Shown: positions 15,877-23,618 of the stretch, piece after piece
Position numbering within the stretch: position 1 is the first letter of the stretch
Layout: the number at the start of each line of letters is the position of its first letter
From: UBA9160 sp035489755
GTDB lineage: Bacteria > Myxococcota_A > UBA9160
Direction: 5' to 3'
Assembly: GCA_035489755.1 (NCBI GenBank)
Contig: DATGZK010000072.1
Location: 1 to 64,000 of the forward strand
Length of the DNA stretch: 64,000 nt
Notes under the pieces: generated by a model
Told to the model about the DNA's origin: nothing
Seen by the model: only the letters and a program-made list of their open reading frames with translations
Databases searched by the model: none
Position numbers and translations under genes: made by a program

Positions 15877-16773
15877 TCACGGGGCTCTGTGGGGGTCATG
15901 CTTGCGGGTGCTCATCGCCTCAAAGTAGGCGATGAGCTCGTCGAGCTGGGCGGGCGAGAGCTCGAGGTGAGCAGGCATGCTCGTGTAGCGAAACGCGCTC
16001 GGATCGTGCACGTACGCCTTGATCTGGGCGCTGGGCCGATACTCGACGATGCTTCGCGGGACATTCAGATCCGGCCCAATCTTTCCTCCTTCCGTGTTGA
16101 TGCTGTGGCAGGCAATACAGTCGTTCTTAAAGGTCGCGAAGCCGCGCCATGCGGGCGCGTCGCGCGCAAGGCCCGCGGGCGCCGTATGGGGATACTCGCG
16201 CTCGAACGGCGCGGCCTCGATCTGCACGAGCTGGTAGGGCCACGGGTAGCGGTCGGGGTCTCGCTGCTCGGGCTTGGTCCAGACCAGATAGAAGGGACCC
16301 GGATCCACCTGGCGCCGATCGATCGGCGCAAAGCGCGGCTCGAGTGGACCCGACGCACCCGCGTCCTGGCTCGGGGTCAGCTCCGCATCGGCGAAGGCGA
16401 GAAAGCCTCCGTCCTCCGAGAGACGGGCGCCGCTCGCGGGTCTTGCGTAGCCGTCTTGCGCACGCAGGAAGAAGGACTCCCCCGGATCGCGTGAGACTGG
16501 CGCACCGAACCCCTCGGCGAGGACCGCGCCGAGCGGGCACGCCAGGTAGGCGGTGCGCCTTCCGTAGTAGGGATCCTCGAGCTCGATGCGGCGCGCACCG
16601 CAGCTGCGCCGCATCGTGTCGAGATCGAGCGTACGCACAACCTTTCCGTCCCGCAGAAAGGTGAGGGTCGCGGGCTGGCTCTCACCACGGGCGGGCAAGG
16701 CGACGACGGCAAAGGTCAAAATCGAAGCTGCCCAATGGCGTGCGCGGCGACCCCGCAAGACCCGATCGTGCAT
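15877..16773 (-). CDS. exported c-type cytochrome with an N-terminal molybdopterin-binding-like domain
   Basis: The 298-aa product has a basic leader and signal segment 'WAASILTFAVVALPARGES'. Residues about 35-185 ('TLTFLRDGKVVRTLDLDTM', 'YLACPLGAVLAEGFG', 'GPFYLVW') recall the sulfite-oxidase-like fold, without its molybdenum ligand being evident. The C-terminal part has one heme c site 'CIACH' (219-223), and 'YTSMPAHL' supplies the axial Met. It would act in periplasmic electron transfer. ATG 16773 was chosen over an upstream start that would overlap the next gene. The combination of domains is uncommon. Confidence 0.7.
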   Translation of the reverse strand: MHDRVLRGRRARHWAASILTFAVVALPARGESQPATLTFLRDGKVVRTLDLDTMRRSCGARRIELEDPYYGRRTAYLACPLGAVLAEGFGAPVSRDPGESFFLRAQDGYARPASGARLSEDGGFLAFADAELTPSQDAGASGPLEPRFAPIDRRQVDPGPFYLVWTKPEQRDPDRYPWPYQLVQIEAAPFEREYPHTAPAGLARDAPAWRGFATFKNDCIACHSINTEGGKIGPDLNVPRSIVEYRPSAQIKAYVHDPSAFRYTSMPAHLELSPAQLDELIAYFEAMSTRKHDPHRAP

Positions 16774-16802
16774 TTGCGAACGAGCGTAGCGCCCGCGCCG
16801 GA

Positions 16803-17606
16803 CTAGCGGGCGCACCCTCGCGCGGAGGCCGGCGTCGCGCTCCCGGTCGCCGTAGGCGCGGGCTCCTTCTCGATCTCTCGCGCGATGCGGCTCCGATAGT
16901 CGGCCACGAGGTCCGGCCAGCGCGAGAGATCGGAACGGCCCTGTGCGCTCAGGGCATACACGCCATAGCCCACCCGTTCGAACCAGCCATACACGTTCGA
17001 ACGTAAGATCGACAAGGTCTTTGGACCCGTGCCAAGCGCGCGCAGCGCGCGCGGTGCAAGGGGTCCGTTCCGTTCGAGGCCGCAGGCGATATAGATGGCA
17101 TTCTCACGGTACGCCGTAACGAGCGGGCTTCGGACGCTCCCGCCTTGGTTGTGATCTCCGGAGCGCCCCGCCATCTCCTCGAGGATCGCGCGCCGACCCC
17201 TGGCACTGCGGCGCCGATCAAAGGGAAGCGGGTGGAGAACGGCCTGCACCCGGGCGCGCCGGCCCGAGAAGGAAACGATGAGCAGGCCGAGCTCGAGGCG
17301 CCGCAAGAGGTGGAGAAGCCCCTGCCAGCGACTGCCATGGCCGGCCCGCGGGCGCGGGACGGCAACGTACACGGAGTTCGTCGTGCGCTGCCGGCGGGTC
17401 GCCTGCACCAGCAGATCCGTGGTGAGCGCCCGCTTGAGCTCGACCATGACGAGATCGTCGCCCCGCCTGCCCGCTACGTCGCAGCCGAGCACCTCGCTGC
17501 GTACGGTGTAACCCTGCCGCTCGAGAAAGGCGCGCACCGGACCGTAGAGGTCGGTCTCCCGCTCGAGAGTGCGGGAGACAAGAGTCTTCGCCGAGCTTAC
17601 CCCCAT
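16803..17606 (-). CDS. DUF2161-like protein with PD-(D/E)xK nuclease-type motif
   Basis: The 267-aa protein begins with 'ERETDLYGPVRAFLERQGYTVRSEVLGCDVAGRRGDDLVMVELKRA': the E-(x)n-D-(x)n-ExK arrangement in 'GDDLVMVELK' is the active-site layout of PD-(D/E)xK enzymes. 'DLLVQATRRQRTTNSVYVAVPRP' is typical of DUF2161 proteins. The C-terminal 100 residues resemble a winged-helix region. Activity is unproven; a nuclease or phosphodiesterase role is inferred from the fold. It is co-directional with the cytochrome gene, 29 nt apart. Confidence 0.6.
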   Translation of the reverse strand: MGVSSAKTLVSRTLERETDLYGPVRAFLERQGYTVRSEVLGCDVAGRRGDDLVMVELKRALTTDLLVQATRRQRTTNSVYVAVPRPRAGHGSRWQGLLHLLRRLELGLLIVSFSGRRARVQAVLHPLPFDRRRSARGRRAILEEMAGRSGDHNQGGSVRSPLVTAYRENAIYIACGLERNGPLAPRALRALGTGPKTLSILRSNVYGWFERVGYGVYALSAQGRSDLSRWPDLVADYRSRIAREIEKEPAPTATGSATPASARGCAR

Positions 17607-17730
17607 CGCCTGCCTTGTAGCGCGGTCTGAGAGTCGGCGCGCGGGGACCTCGTAGGGGGCGTCCGACCTCTGGCTCGCGGCGAAAAACGTGCCGAGCCTC
17701 CGGTGGCCCTTGCGCAGGCGGCCTCCGTCC

Positions 17731-18267
17731 CTACAGCGCTCCCTCTCGGTGGAGGACGTCTCGCAGTGCGGGCGAGAGGGCGGCGCCCTCCTCGACCAGG
17801 TACAAAAGCGGCTGATCAAAGCGCCACTTGGAAGCGAATCCTTCCTGCCACGGGAAGCGTTGCCCTTCATCCGGCCAATAGAGCTGAACCATCGAGAACG
17901 CCTTGCCACGGTACTGCCACTGCGCATCTCCGAAGAAGATCGAGTGCCAGCGGGGTTCGATGTCGCGAACCGCGCACTCGTAGCCTTCCACGAGCCCGGC
18001 GTAGGTGCCCCCCGGCTCGAGGCGCCAGCCCTTTCGGATCGCGACGCCGGTACGATTGAGGAGCTGGTGCGTGGCGCGCAGGTCCATCCCGAAAACGGCG
18101 ATCTCGGGGTGTCCGAATCTCTCGGTGAGGCCGATCGTGAAGCCCCAACCGATGGAATCCGGGTCCTCGGGCCTCTCCGGCGGCACGAGGGCGACGTGCC
18201 AGCCGTAGCGCTCGATGTCCGAGCGAACTCGAAGGTCTCCTTCGTCGAGCTTCTCCCCCTCGCTCAT
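17731..18267 (-). CDS. DUF4262 family protein
   Basis: The 178-aa soluble protein contains 'DIERYGWHVALVPPE' and 'GWGFTIGLTERFGHPEIAVFGM', the family pattern in which a 'xxTIGL' strand is followed by 'GHPEL'. The C-terminus has 'KWRFDQPLLYLVEEG'. The biochemical function of this family is not known to me. ATG 18267 is well placed, and the upstream 84-codon gene ends 16 nt before, so they are probably one transcript. Confidence 0.7.
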   Translation of the reverse strand: MSEGEKLDEGDLRVRSDIERYGWHVALVPPERPEDPDSIGWGFTIGLTERFGHPEIAVFGMDLRATHQLLNRTGVAIRKGWRLEPGGTYAGLVEGYECAVRDIEPRWHSIFFGDAQWQYRGKAFSMVQLYWPDEGQRFPWQEGFASKWRFDQPLLYLVEEGAALSPALRDVLHREGAL

Positions 18268-18283
18268 TGCGGCGCCGATGGCC

Positions 18284-18538
18284 TCATCCCTTGGTCTTGA
18301 GCTGTGCGTCGTTCTCCCGGATGAAGACCCGGATGTCCTCGGCGAGATCGAGCAGCTTGGTCCATTGCTCTTTGTACAGCGTCACCGGGAAGCGACCCAG
18401 ACCGTAGACCGAGACGCCCCCCTTCTCGCTCACCTTCAGCGTGACGCCGCGACGGCTGCGCGCCTTCAAAGCCTCATTCTCCGCGCGCAGACGATCGAGC
18501 TCCTCACGGATCTGTTTGTCGCTTTGTTCGTCCGACAC
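18284..18538 (-). CDS. small coiled-coil protein (84 aa)
   Basis: GTG 18538 gives 'SDEQSDKQIREELDRLRAENEALKARSRRGVTLKVSEKGGVSVYGLGRFPVTLYKEQWTKLLDLA' split as an N-terminal coiled coil (residues 5-28) and a compact C-terminal domain with 'VSVYGLGRFPVTLYKEQW'. This arrangement is recurrent in small proteins of Myxococcota-like genomes, function unknown. It lies between a membrane protein and DUF4262 in the same direction. Confidence 0.65.
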   Translation of the reverse strand: MSDEQSDKQIREELDRLRAENEALKARSRRGVTLKVSEKGGVSVYGLGRFPVTLYKEQWTKLLDLAEDIRVFIRENDAQLKTKG

Positions 18539-18701
18539 CGATTTACCTCGTTCTGGGGCACGGGGCCCCGGGGTTGGGGGCGAGCAACATACCCTGAGAA
18601 GGGCGGTCCTGCTGCTGAATCGGACTGGGGACGGGGAGGGGGTCCGAGAGGTGCCTCCCCACGGCACGCGTCGCTGCGCAGAGACCGAGGCGCTGTGGTG
18701 C

Positions 18702-19004
18702 TTAGGAGCTCGCGCCGGTCTGGCCGCGCTGCTCATTTTCGCGGCGCAGCCTGCTCTCGCGCAGTGCCCCCCGCGTCGACCAGATCGCAGCCAGCGCCAA
18801 GATCGCGGCACCGATCCGATTGAACAGGATGGACTTGATGTTTGGGTTGAGCCAGCCATCGTACGAGAACCAGAGCGCAAACCCGATCAACAGGATTGGC
18901 AGAAGCCAAGGATTGTCGAAGGGGGTCGGCGCAGGCTTCCCGTCGCTCGCGGTCTTGCGGGTGGGTTCGGGGTCAAAATTGGAGGACGGTTCGGGGGTGG
19001 GCAT
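18702..19004 (-). CDS. small membrane protein (100 aa)
   Basis: The N-terminal 30 residues are polar and Pro-rich, followed by two membrane helices, 'PWLLPILLIGFALWFSYDGWL' and 'IGAAILALAAIWSTRGAL', the first ending in a 'SYDGWLNP' turn, and a basic tail. No catalytic residues are visible. It is divergent from the HAD hydrolase gene, whose start is 50 bp away. Confidence 0.65.
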   Translation of the reverse strand: MPTPEPSSNFDPEPTRKTASDGKPAPTPFDNPWLLPILLIGFALWFSYDGWLNPNIKSILFNRIGAAILALAAIWSTRGALRESRLRRENEQRGQTGASS

Positions 19005-19054
19005 GGCGAAGGAGTATAGGCGGCGAGCTTGGGGGCTCGCTACGGTCCCCCACG

Positions 19055-19810
19055 GTGGCGCTCCGGGCCGTCCTCTTCGATCTGTTCGACACCCTCGTCG
19101 ATCTGCATATGGACCGACTTCCTGAGGTTCAGCTGCGCGGGCGCCGCATGCATTCGACCTATCCTTTTCTCTACGAAGCCCTGCGCGACCACCACGATTC
19201 TACGCTCTCGTTTGAGGCGTTCGCTGAGGCGCTGGCGACCGTGGACGCGGAGGTGCAGGCTGTGGTGCACACCGAGAGGCGCGAGGTCCCGACACGTCAA
19301 CGCTTTCGACTGCTCGTCGAGCGCCTCGGCCTCGGCGCACCGGAGCTGCCGGAGCTGTTGACGGAGGTTCACATGGATCAGGTGGTTCGCTGTGTGAGCG
19401 TGCTCGATCATCATGCTCCGCTCCTCGCGGGCCTCCACACCGGGCTAAGACTCGGCGTGTGCTCGAACTTCACACACACTCCTGCAGCGGTGCGCGTCAT
19501 CGAGCAGGCGGGCCTCGCTCCTCATCTTGACGCAATCGTGGTGTCGGAAGAGGTCGGCGTCCGAAAGCCTCGCAAGGAAATTTTCGACGAGGCGCTGCGA
19601 CGGCTCGGAGTCAGCGCCGGCGAAGCCGTGCATGTCGGCGACAACCTCGCGGCCGACGTGGCCGGCGCAGCCGCGCTGGGGATGAGAACGATCTGGCTCA
19701 CGCGTTGCGTGCGCGATACCCACGCCGCGCTGCGTGGCTACACGGGACCCTGGCCTGCGGGCCGCATGCACGACCTGGCGGAGCTCCCCCGGGTGCTCGC
19801 GGCCCTCTAG
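19055..19810 (+). CDS. HAD-superfamily hydrolase
   Basis: The 251-aa protein has HAD motif I 'LFDLFDTLVDL' with nucleophile Asp9, motif II in 'LGVCSNFTHTP', Lys of motif III in 'VRKPRKEIFDEALRRLGV' and motif IV 'HVGDNLAADVAGAAALGMRTIWL'. The helical cap between motifs I and II makes it a subfamily I enzyme, likely a phosphatase or 2-haloacid dehalogenase-like hydrolase; the substrate is unknown. GTG 19055 begins the family N-terminus. Confidence 0.85.
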   Translation: MALRAVLFDLFDTLVDLHMDRLPEVQLRGRRMHSTYPFLYEALRDHHDSTLSFEAFAEALATVDAEVQAVVHTERREVPTRQRFRLLVERLGLGAPELPELLTEVHMDQVVRCVSVLDHHAPLLAGLHTGLRLGVCSNFTHTPAAVRVIEQAGLAPHLDAIVVSEEVGVRKPRKEIFDEALRRLGVSAGEAVHVGDNLAADVAGAAALGMRTIWLTRCVRDTHAALRGYTGPWPAGRMHDLAELPRVLAAL

Positions 19811-20061
19811 CGCCGGGCCCGCGTCAAGGTTGGGGGATTCGCTCCATGCACCGTCTTCGCGATCCGACGCCGCCAGTTTGGCGAGCTCGCGGCCCGCGTG
19901 GAATCGGGGCCGGCATCGATGCGATGCGCAGACCTTCCGCAGACCGAGTTTGGGAAGGGTGACAAAGATCACGGATGAAAGGTGTTGCGTATGGCGAAAT
20001 AGCGCAGTGCCCCCCGGCCACCGTGTGACGGCGCAGCCCAGCCGCTGTCGGAGGGGAAGGC

Positions 20062-20460
20062 ATGACAGCACAAGATGCGGGAGGGGCTGGAACGATCGCG
20101 CACCGCCCGCGCTCCTCGCGCGTGAGACGAGAAAGATTCCGCGATCGGCGTCAGCGTGCGCAGGTCTGCCGCGCACTCCTTGCGCGCATCGGTCTCGCCG
20201 ATGTTTGGACGAACGACGGTCCCGCGATCCAGTCGCCGGCCGATTTGCGTCGCGCCCTCGACCGCGTCCAACCCGGCGCACTGAGCCTGCTGCTGCTCTG
20301 CTGGGCGGTGTGGGATGAGACAGGGATCCTGGCGTTTTCCGACGTGTTCCGGCTCGACGAGGAGGAGTTGGGTTTGGTCGGCGACCTGCTCAGTTCCGTC
20401 TCGCAGGGACCCGAGGAAATCGATCGCTGGATCGCGCGCTGCGTGGCGCAGCCAAGCTAG
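20062..20460 (+). CDS. hypothetical protein (132 aa)
   Basis: ATG has GAGGGGAAGG just ahead. The first 40 residues are Arg-rich and disordered; residues 45-125 are helical and acidic ('LLCWAVWDETGILAFSDVFRLDEEELGLVGDLLSSV'). I recognise no family. It ends only 10 nt before the convergent fumarase gene. The 250 bp between the HAD gene and this one show no gene or clear signal. Confidence 0.55.
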   Translation: MTAQDAGGAGTIAHRPRSSRVRRERFRDRRQRAQVCRALLARIGLADVWTNDGPAIQSPADLRRALDRVQPGALSLLLLCWAVWDETGILAFSDVFRLDEEELGLVGDLLSSVSQGPEEIDRWIARCVAQPS

Positions 20461-20469
20461 GACGGTGGC

Positions 20470-22080
20470 TCAGAGATTTTCAAAGAAGTCGTTGCCTTTA
20501 TCGTCAACCACGATGAAGGCCGGAAAATCTTCAACTTCGATTCTGAAGATCGCCTCCATGCCGAGCTCCGGGTACTCGATCACCTCGACCTTTCGGATGT
20601 TGTTCTGAGCGAGGATGGCCGCGGGGCCACCGATCGAGCCCAAGTAAAAGCCTCCATACTTTTTGCATGACGCAGTCACAGCCTTCGAGCGGTTGCCCTT
20701 CGCGAGCGTGATGAGACTCGCGCCTTGGCTCTGGAGCAGGTCGATGTAGGAATCCATTCGTCCTGCGGTCGTTGGACCGAAGGAACCCGAGGCATAGCCC
20801 GCCGGCGTCTTTGCGGGGCCGGCGTAGTAGATGGGATGGTCCTTGGTGTAGGGGGGCAACCCGAGGCCCTGATCGAGCCGCTCCTTCAGCTTCGCGTGTG
20901 CAATGTCGCGCGCGACGATCATCGGACCTGTGAGCGACAAGCGCGTCTTGATCGGATAGCGCGACAGGGTCGCCCGAATCTCGCTCATGGGACGCCAAAG
21001 ATCGATCTTTACGACCTCACCGTCACGCTCGGCGCGGCCGAGCTCGGGAAGATACTGGGCGGGGTTCGTTTCCAGTTGTTCGAGGTAGACCCCCTCGCGC
21101 GTGATCTTCGCTTTGGCCTGGCGATCGGCGGAGCAAGAAACACCGATGCCGACCGGACAACTCGCGCCGTGTCGCGGGAGGCGGATCACGCGGACGTCAT
21201 GGCAGAAGTATTTGCCACCGAACTGGGCACCGATTCCCGTCTTCCCTGCGAGCGCAAAGACCTTTTCTTCGAGTTCAGGATCGCGGATCGCATGGCCGAG
21301 CTTGTTGCCGCGCGTCGGGAGGTCGTCAAGGTAGCGACAGCTCGCGAGCTTCACGGTCTTGAGAGTCAGCTCCGCAGAGGTGCCACCGATCACGATCGCC
21401 AGGTGATAGGGTGGACACGCCGCGGTACCGAGAGTGCGGAGCTTTTGATCGATAAATTTGAGCAGGGACTCTGGATTCAGCAGTGCCTTCGTCTCTTGGT
21501 ACAGAAAGGTCTTGTTTGCGGATCCCCCACCCTTGGTGATGAAGAGGAAGTGGTACTCGTCCCCGCCCACGGCGTAGAGTTCGATCTGCGCCGGCAGGTT
21601 CGAACCCGTATTCGTCTCGTCGTACATGGAGAGCGGCGCGAGCTGGGAATAGCGCAGATTCGTCTCGGTGTAGGTCTTGAAGACGCCGCGTGCCAGCGCC
21701 TCCTCGTCGTCCCCGCTGGTCAGGACTTGCTGACCCTTTTTCCCGATGACAATCGCGGTGCCTGTGTCTTGACAGGACGGCAAGACCATGCCGGCAGAGA
21801 TGTTGGCGTTCTTCAGCATCTGCAGCGCAACGAAGCGGTCGTTGTCCGAGGCCTCAGGGTCGTCGAGGATCTTGCGCAGCTGGGCCAGATGACTCGGTCG
21901 GAAGAGGTGGGAGACGTCGCGCACCGCCTCTGCCGCGAGGCGCGAAAGGACGGCCGCCTCCACCTTTAGCAAGGGCCGGCCCTCGAACGTGGCCGTGGAA
22001 AGGCCTTCCGCGCCGAGCGAGCGGTACGTCGTGGCATCCGCGCTGTGCGGAAACATCTCCTGAAACTGGAACTCCGCCAC
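20470..22080 (-). CDS. fumA: class I fumarate hydratase (iron-sulfur)
   Basis: This TCA enzyme interconverts fumarate and malate using an oxygen-labile [4Fe-4S] cluster. The 536-aa protein matches the FumA/FumB type: 'AGMVLPSCQDTGTAIVIGKKG', 'MYDETNTGSNLPAQIEL', 'SANKTFLYQETKALL', cluster Cys residues in 'LPSCQDTG', 'VSCSADR' and possibly 'ACPPYH', and the C-terminal beta subunit-like domain with 'GPTTAGRMDSYIDLLQ' and 'CKKYGGFYLGSIGGPAA'. GTG 22080 follows GGAGG and gives the usual length. Its oxygen sensitivity fits with the nearby Bat genes and FrdABC only in a general way. Confidence 0.93.
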   Translation of the reverse strand: MAEFQFQEMFPHSADATTYRSLGAEGLSTATFEGRPLLKVEAAVLSRLAAEAVRDVSHLFRPSHLAQLRKILDDPEASDNDRFVALQMLKNANISAGMVLPSCQDTGTAIVIGKKGQQVLTSGDDEEALARGVFKTYTETNLRYSQLAPLSMYDETNTGSNLPAQIELYAVGGDEYHFLFITKGGGSANKTFLYQETKALLNPESLLKFIDQKLRTLGTAACPPYHLAIVIGGTSAELTLKTVKLASCRYLDDLPTRGNKLGHAIRDPELEEKVFALAGKTGIGAQFGGKYFCHDVRVIRLPRHGASCPVGIGVSCSADRQAKAKITREGVYLEQLETNPAQYLPELGRAERDGEVVKIDLWRPMSEIRATLSRYPIKTRLSLTGPMIVARDIAHAKLKERLDQGLGLPPYTKDHPIYYAGPAKTPAGYASGSFGPTTAGRMDSYIDLLQSQGASLITLAKGNRSKAVTASCKKYGGFYLGSIGGPAAILAQNNIRKVEVIEYPELGMEAIFRIEVEDFPAFIVVDDKGNDFFENL

Positions 22081-22250
22081 TTTCGCCAGACCTCCTGGAA
22101 GCGTGTCAAGGGTAGCGTGCGCTGCAAGACATGGTCGCTGCTTCTTCCCCACGCGAGCGGGCGCCGGGGTCCGGCTCAATTCAGAGGAGGCTGGATGGTC
22201 CTCAGAGCCGCGGGCGTACGGGTAGGGCTCTGGCGTCCCGGTACGGGGCG

Positions 22251-23618
22251 CTAGTGGCGGCGTGCCAGCGTATCTGCGGCTGCGCGCAGACGCTCCGCAT
22301 CCGGGCCCTCGCCGCTTTGCGCAAAGCGCGAACGCTCGTCGGCCAGCAGAATCTCAGCGGCTGCGGCGAGCCTGGGATCGCCTTGGGCTCGCTCCGCCAG
22401 CTCGTCTGCGGAGAGCGCGCCGGCTGTGGGACGAACACTTTCGCTCTCGGCTTTGGCAAGCACCCGCCGTTCCAAACCCGCGCGGACGGCGCGTACCAGG
22501 GCGCGGCGCTCTGCATCCGGTTGGCCCGCGCGGCGCGCCCGATCCGCGTCTTGAAGCGCTGCCCTCATGGTGTTTGGGGCGCCCTTTGGTCCGCGGAGCC
22601 GTCTCCAGACAACCGCCGCGCTACTGGCCAGGACGAAGGCCAGTGCGGCGAGCGGACCCGGCGAAGCGGCGCCTCCCGTGGTCTCCACCGAGACGGGAGC
22701 GCGCGAAGAAGTTGTGTCGGGATGGATTCGATCGGGGCCCAAGGAGTGGGGACCCTGCTCGCCAGCCTGCGACGCGACGGCGATCTCGACGCGCTCGGTC
22801 TTTGCAACTGAAAATCGCTCCGCCCTCGGATCGAAATAGGACAACTCGTACGGGGGGATCACGAGCCGACCCGGTCGCCTTGGAACCAGTTCGAAGGCAA
22901 AGACCCGACGCAGGTGCAAGTGCTCGCCGGGGTCCAAGCTGAGTTCGGGCGTGCGCGCGAAGACTTCGGCGATGGCTCCGTCGGTGTTCTCGAAAGGGGC
23001 CTGACTGAACGGCGCCGCAGCTGCCCAAAGATTCCCGTCGCCCGCCAGGGTCACCGTGACGCGCACGGTCTCGCCGAGGGCGACGGCCGGCGGCTCTGCC
23101 TCAAGCTTGATGTCGACGGGGCCCACGAGTCCATTCCAGGAGCGGGGCCGGCCCGCGTCGGGCGCCTCGTCCACCTCGACCCCGGCCGCCGGGACCTCGA
23201 CCGCGACACTGCGGTGCGCGCCACCCGCGGGCGCGTAGAGTGCGCAGCTGAGGCTCGCCATCGGAATCGCGAGCCGTCCAGACCGCATGGGGAAAAGTGC
23301 CCTCCGCTCCTCGTAGACAAGATAGGGAGTCCCCTCTTGGACGAGACGCGTGTGACCGGTGAGCCCCGGTAGCCACTCTGCGCGGAAGCTCGGGAAGCTA
23401 AGCCCTTGCACCCAGCTCACGGTGCCGACGTCGGGCCGGCGCAGCACGCGCGCGGTGTAGGCAACCTGCTGACCGACCACCGCGCGCCCGGGAGAGACCG
23501 CGACGCTGGCCAGGCAGGGCGGGCCTTCGGCGTGCGCGGCCGCAGTAAGCGCAAGCGACACCATGCTGTGAAGCCACGGCCCTCGACGTCGTCGGCGCCT
23601 GCTCCGCGAGGGTTTCAC
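22251..23618 (-). CDS. batD: BatD-like protein
   Basis: The 455-aa product has an Arg-rich leader and signal segment 'MVSLALTAAAHAEG', two or more beta-sandwich repeats typical of BatD ('VAVSPGRAVVGQQVAYTARVL' and 'IKLEAEPPAVALGETVRVTV'), a membrane helix 'LAALAFVLASSAAVVWRRL' around residue 330, and a helical cytoplasmic tail. BatD proteins act with MoxR and vWA proteins in the Bat complex linked to stress tolerance. GTG 23618 overlaps the batB/C stop as GTGA. It is the final gene of the operon. Confidence 0.8.
   Translation of the reverse strand: MKPSRSRRRRRRGPWLHSMVSLALTAAAHAEGPPCLASVAVSPGRAVVGQQVAYTARVLRRPDVGTVSWVQGLSFPSFRAEWLPGLTGHTRLVQEGTPYLVYEERRALFPMRSGRLAIPMASLSCALYAPAGGAHRSVAVEVPAAGVEVDEAPDAGRPRSWNGLVGPVDIKLEAEPPAVALGETVRVTVTLAGDGNLWAAAAPFSQAPFENTDGAIAEVFARTPELSLDPGEHLHLRRVFAFELVPRRPGRLVIPPYELSYFDPRAERFSVAKTERVEIAVASQAGEQGPHSLGPDRIHPDTTSSRAPVSVETTGGAASPGPLAALAFVLASSAAVVWRRLRGPKGAPNTMRAALQDADRARRAGQPDAERRALVRAVRAGLERRVLAKAESESVRPTAGALSADELAERAQGDPRLAAAAEILLADERSRFAQSGEGPDAERLRAAADTLARRH

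Noticed and set aside
19811..20061. 250-bp spacer searched for remnants or RNA genes
   Set aside because: Neither strand shows a family motif, strong hairpin or ribosome site apart from the one for the next gene.
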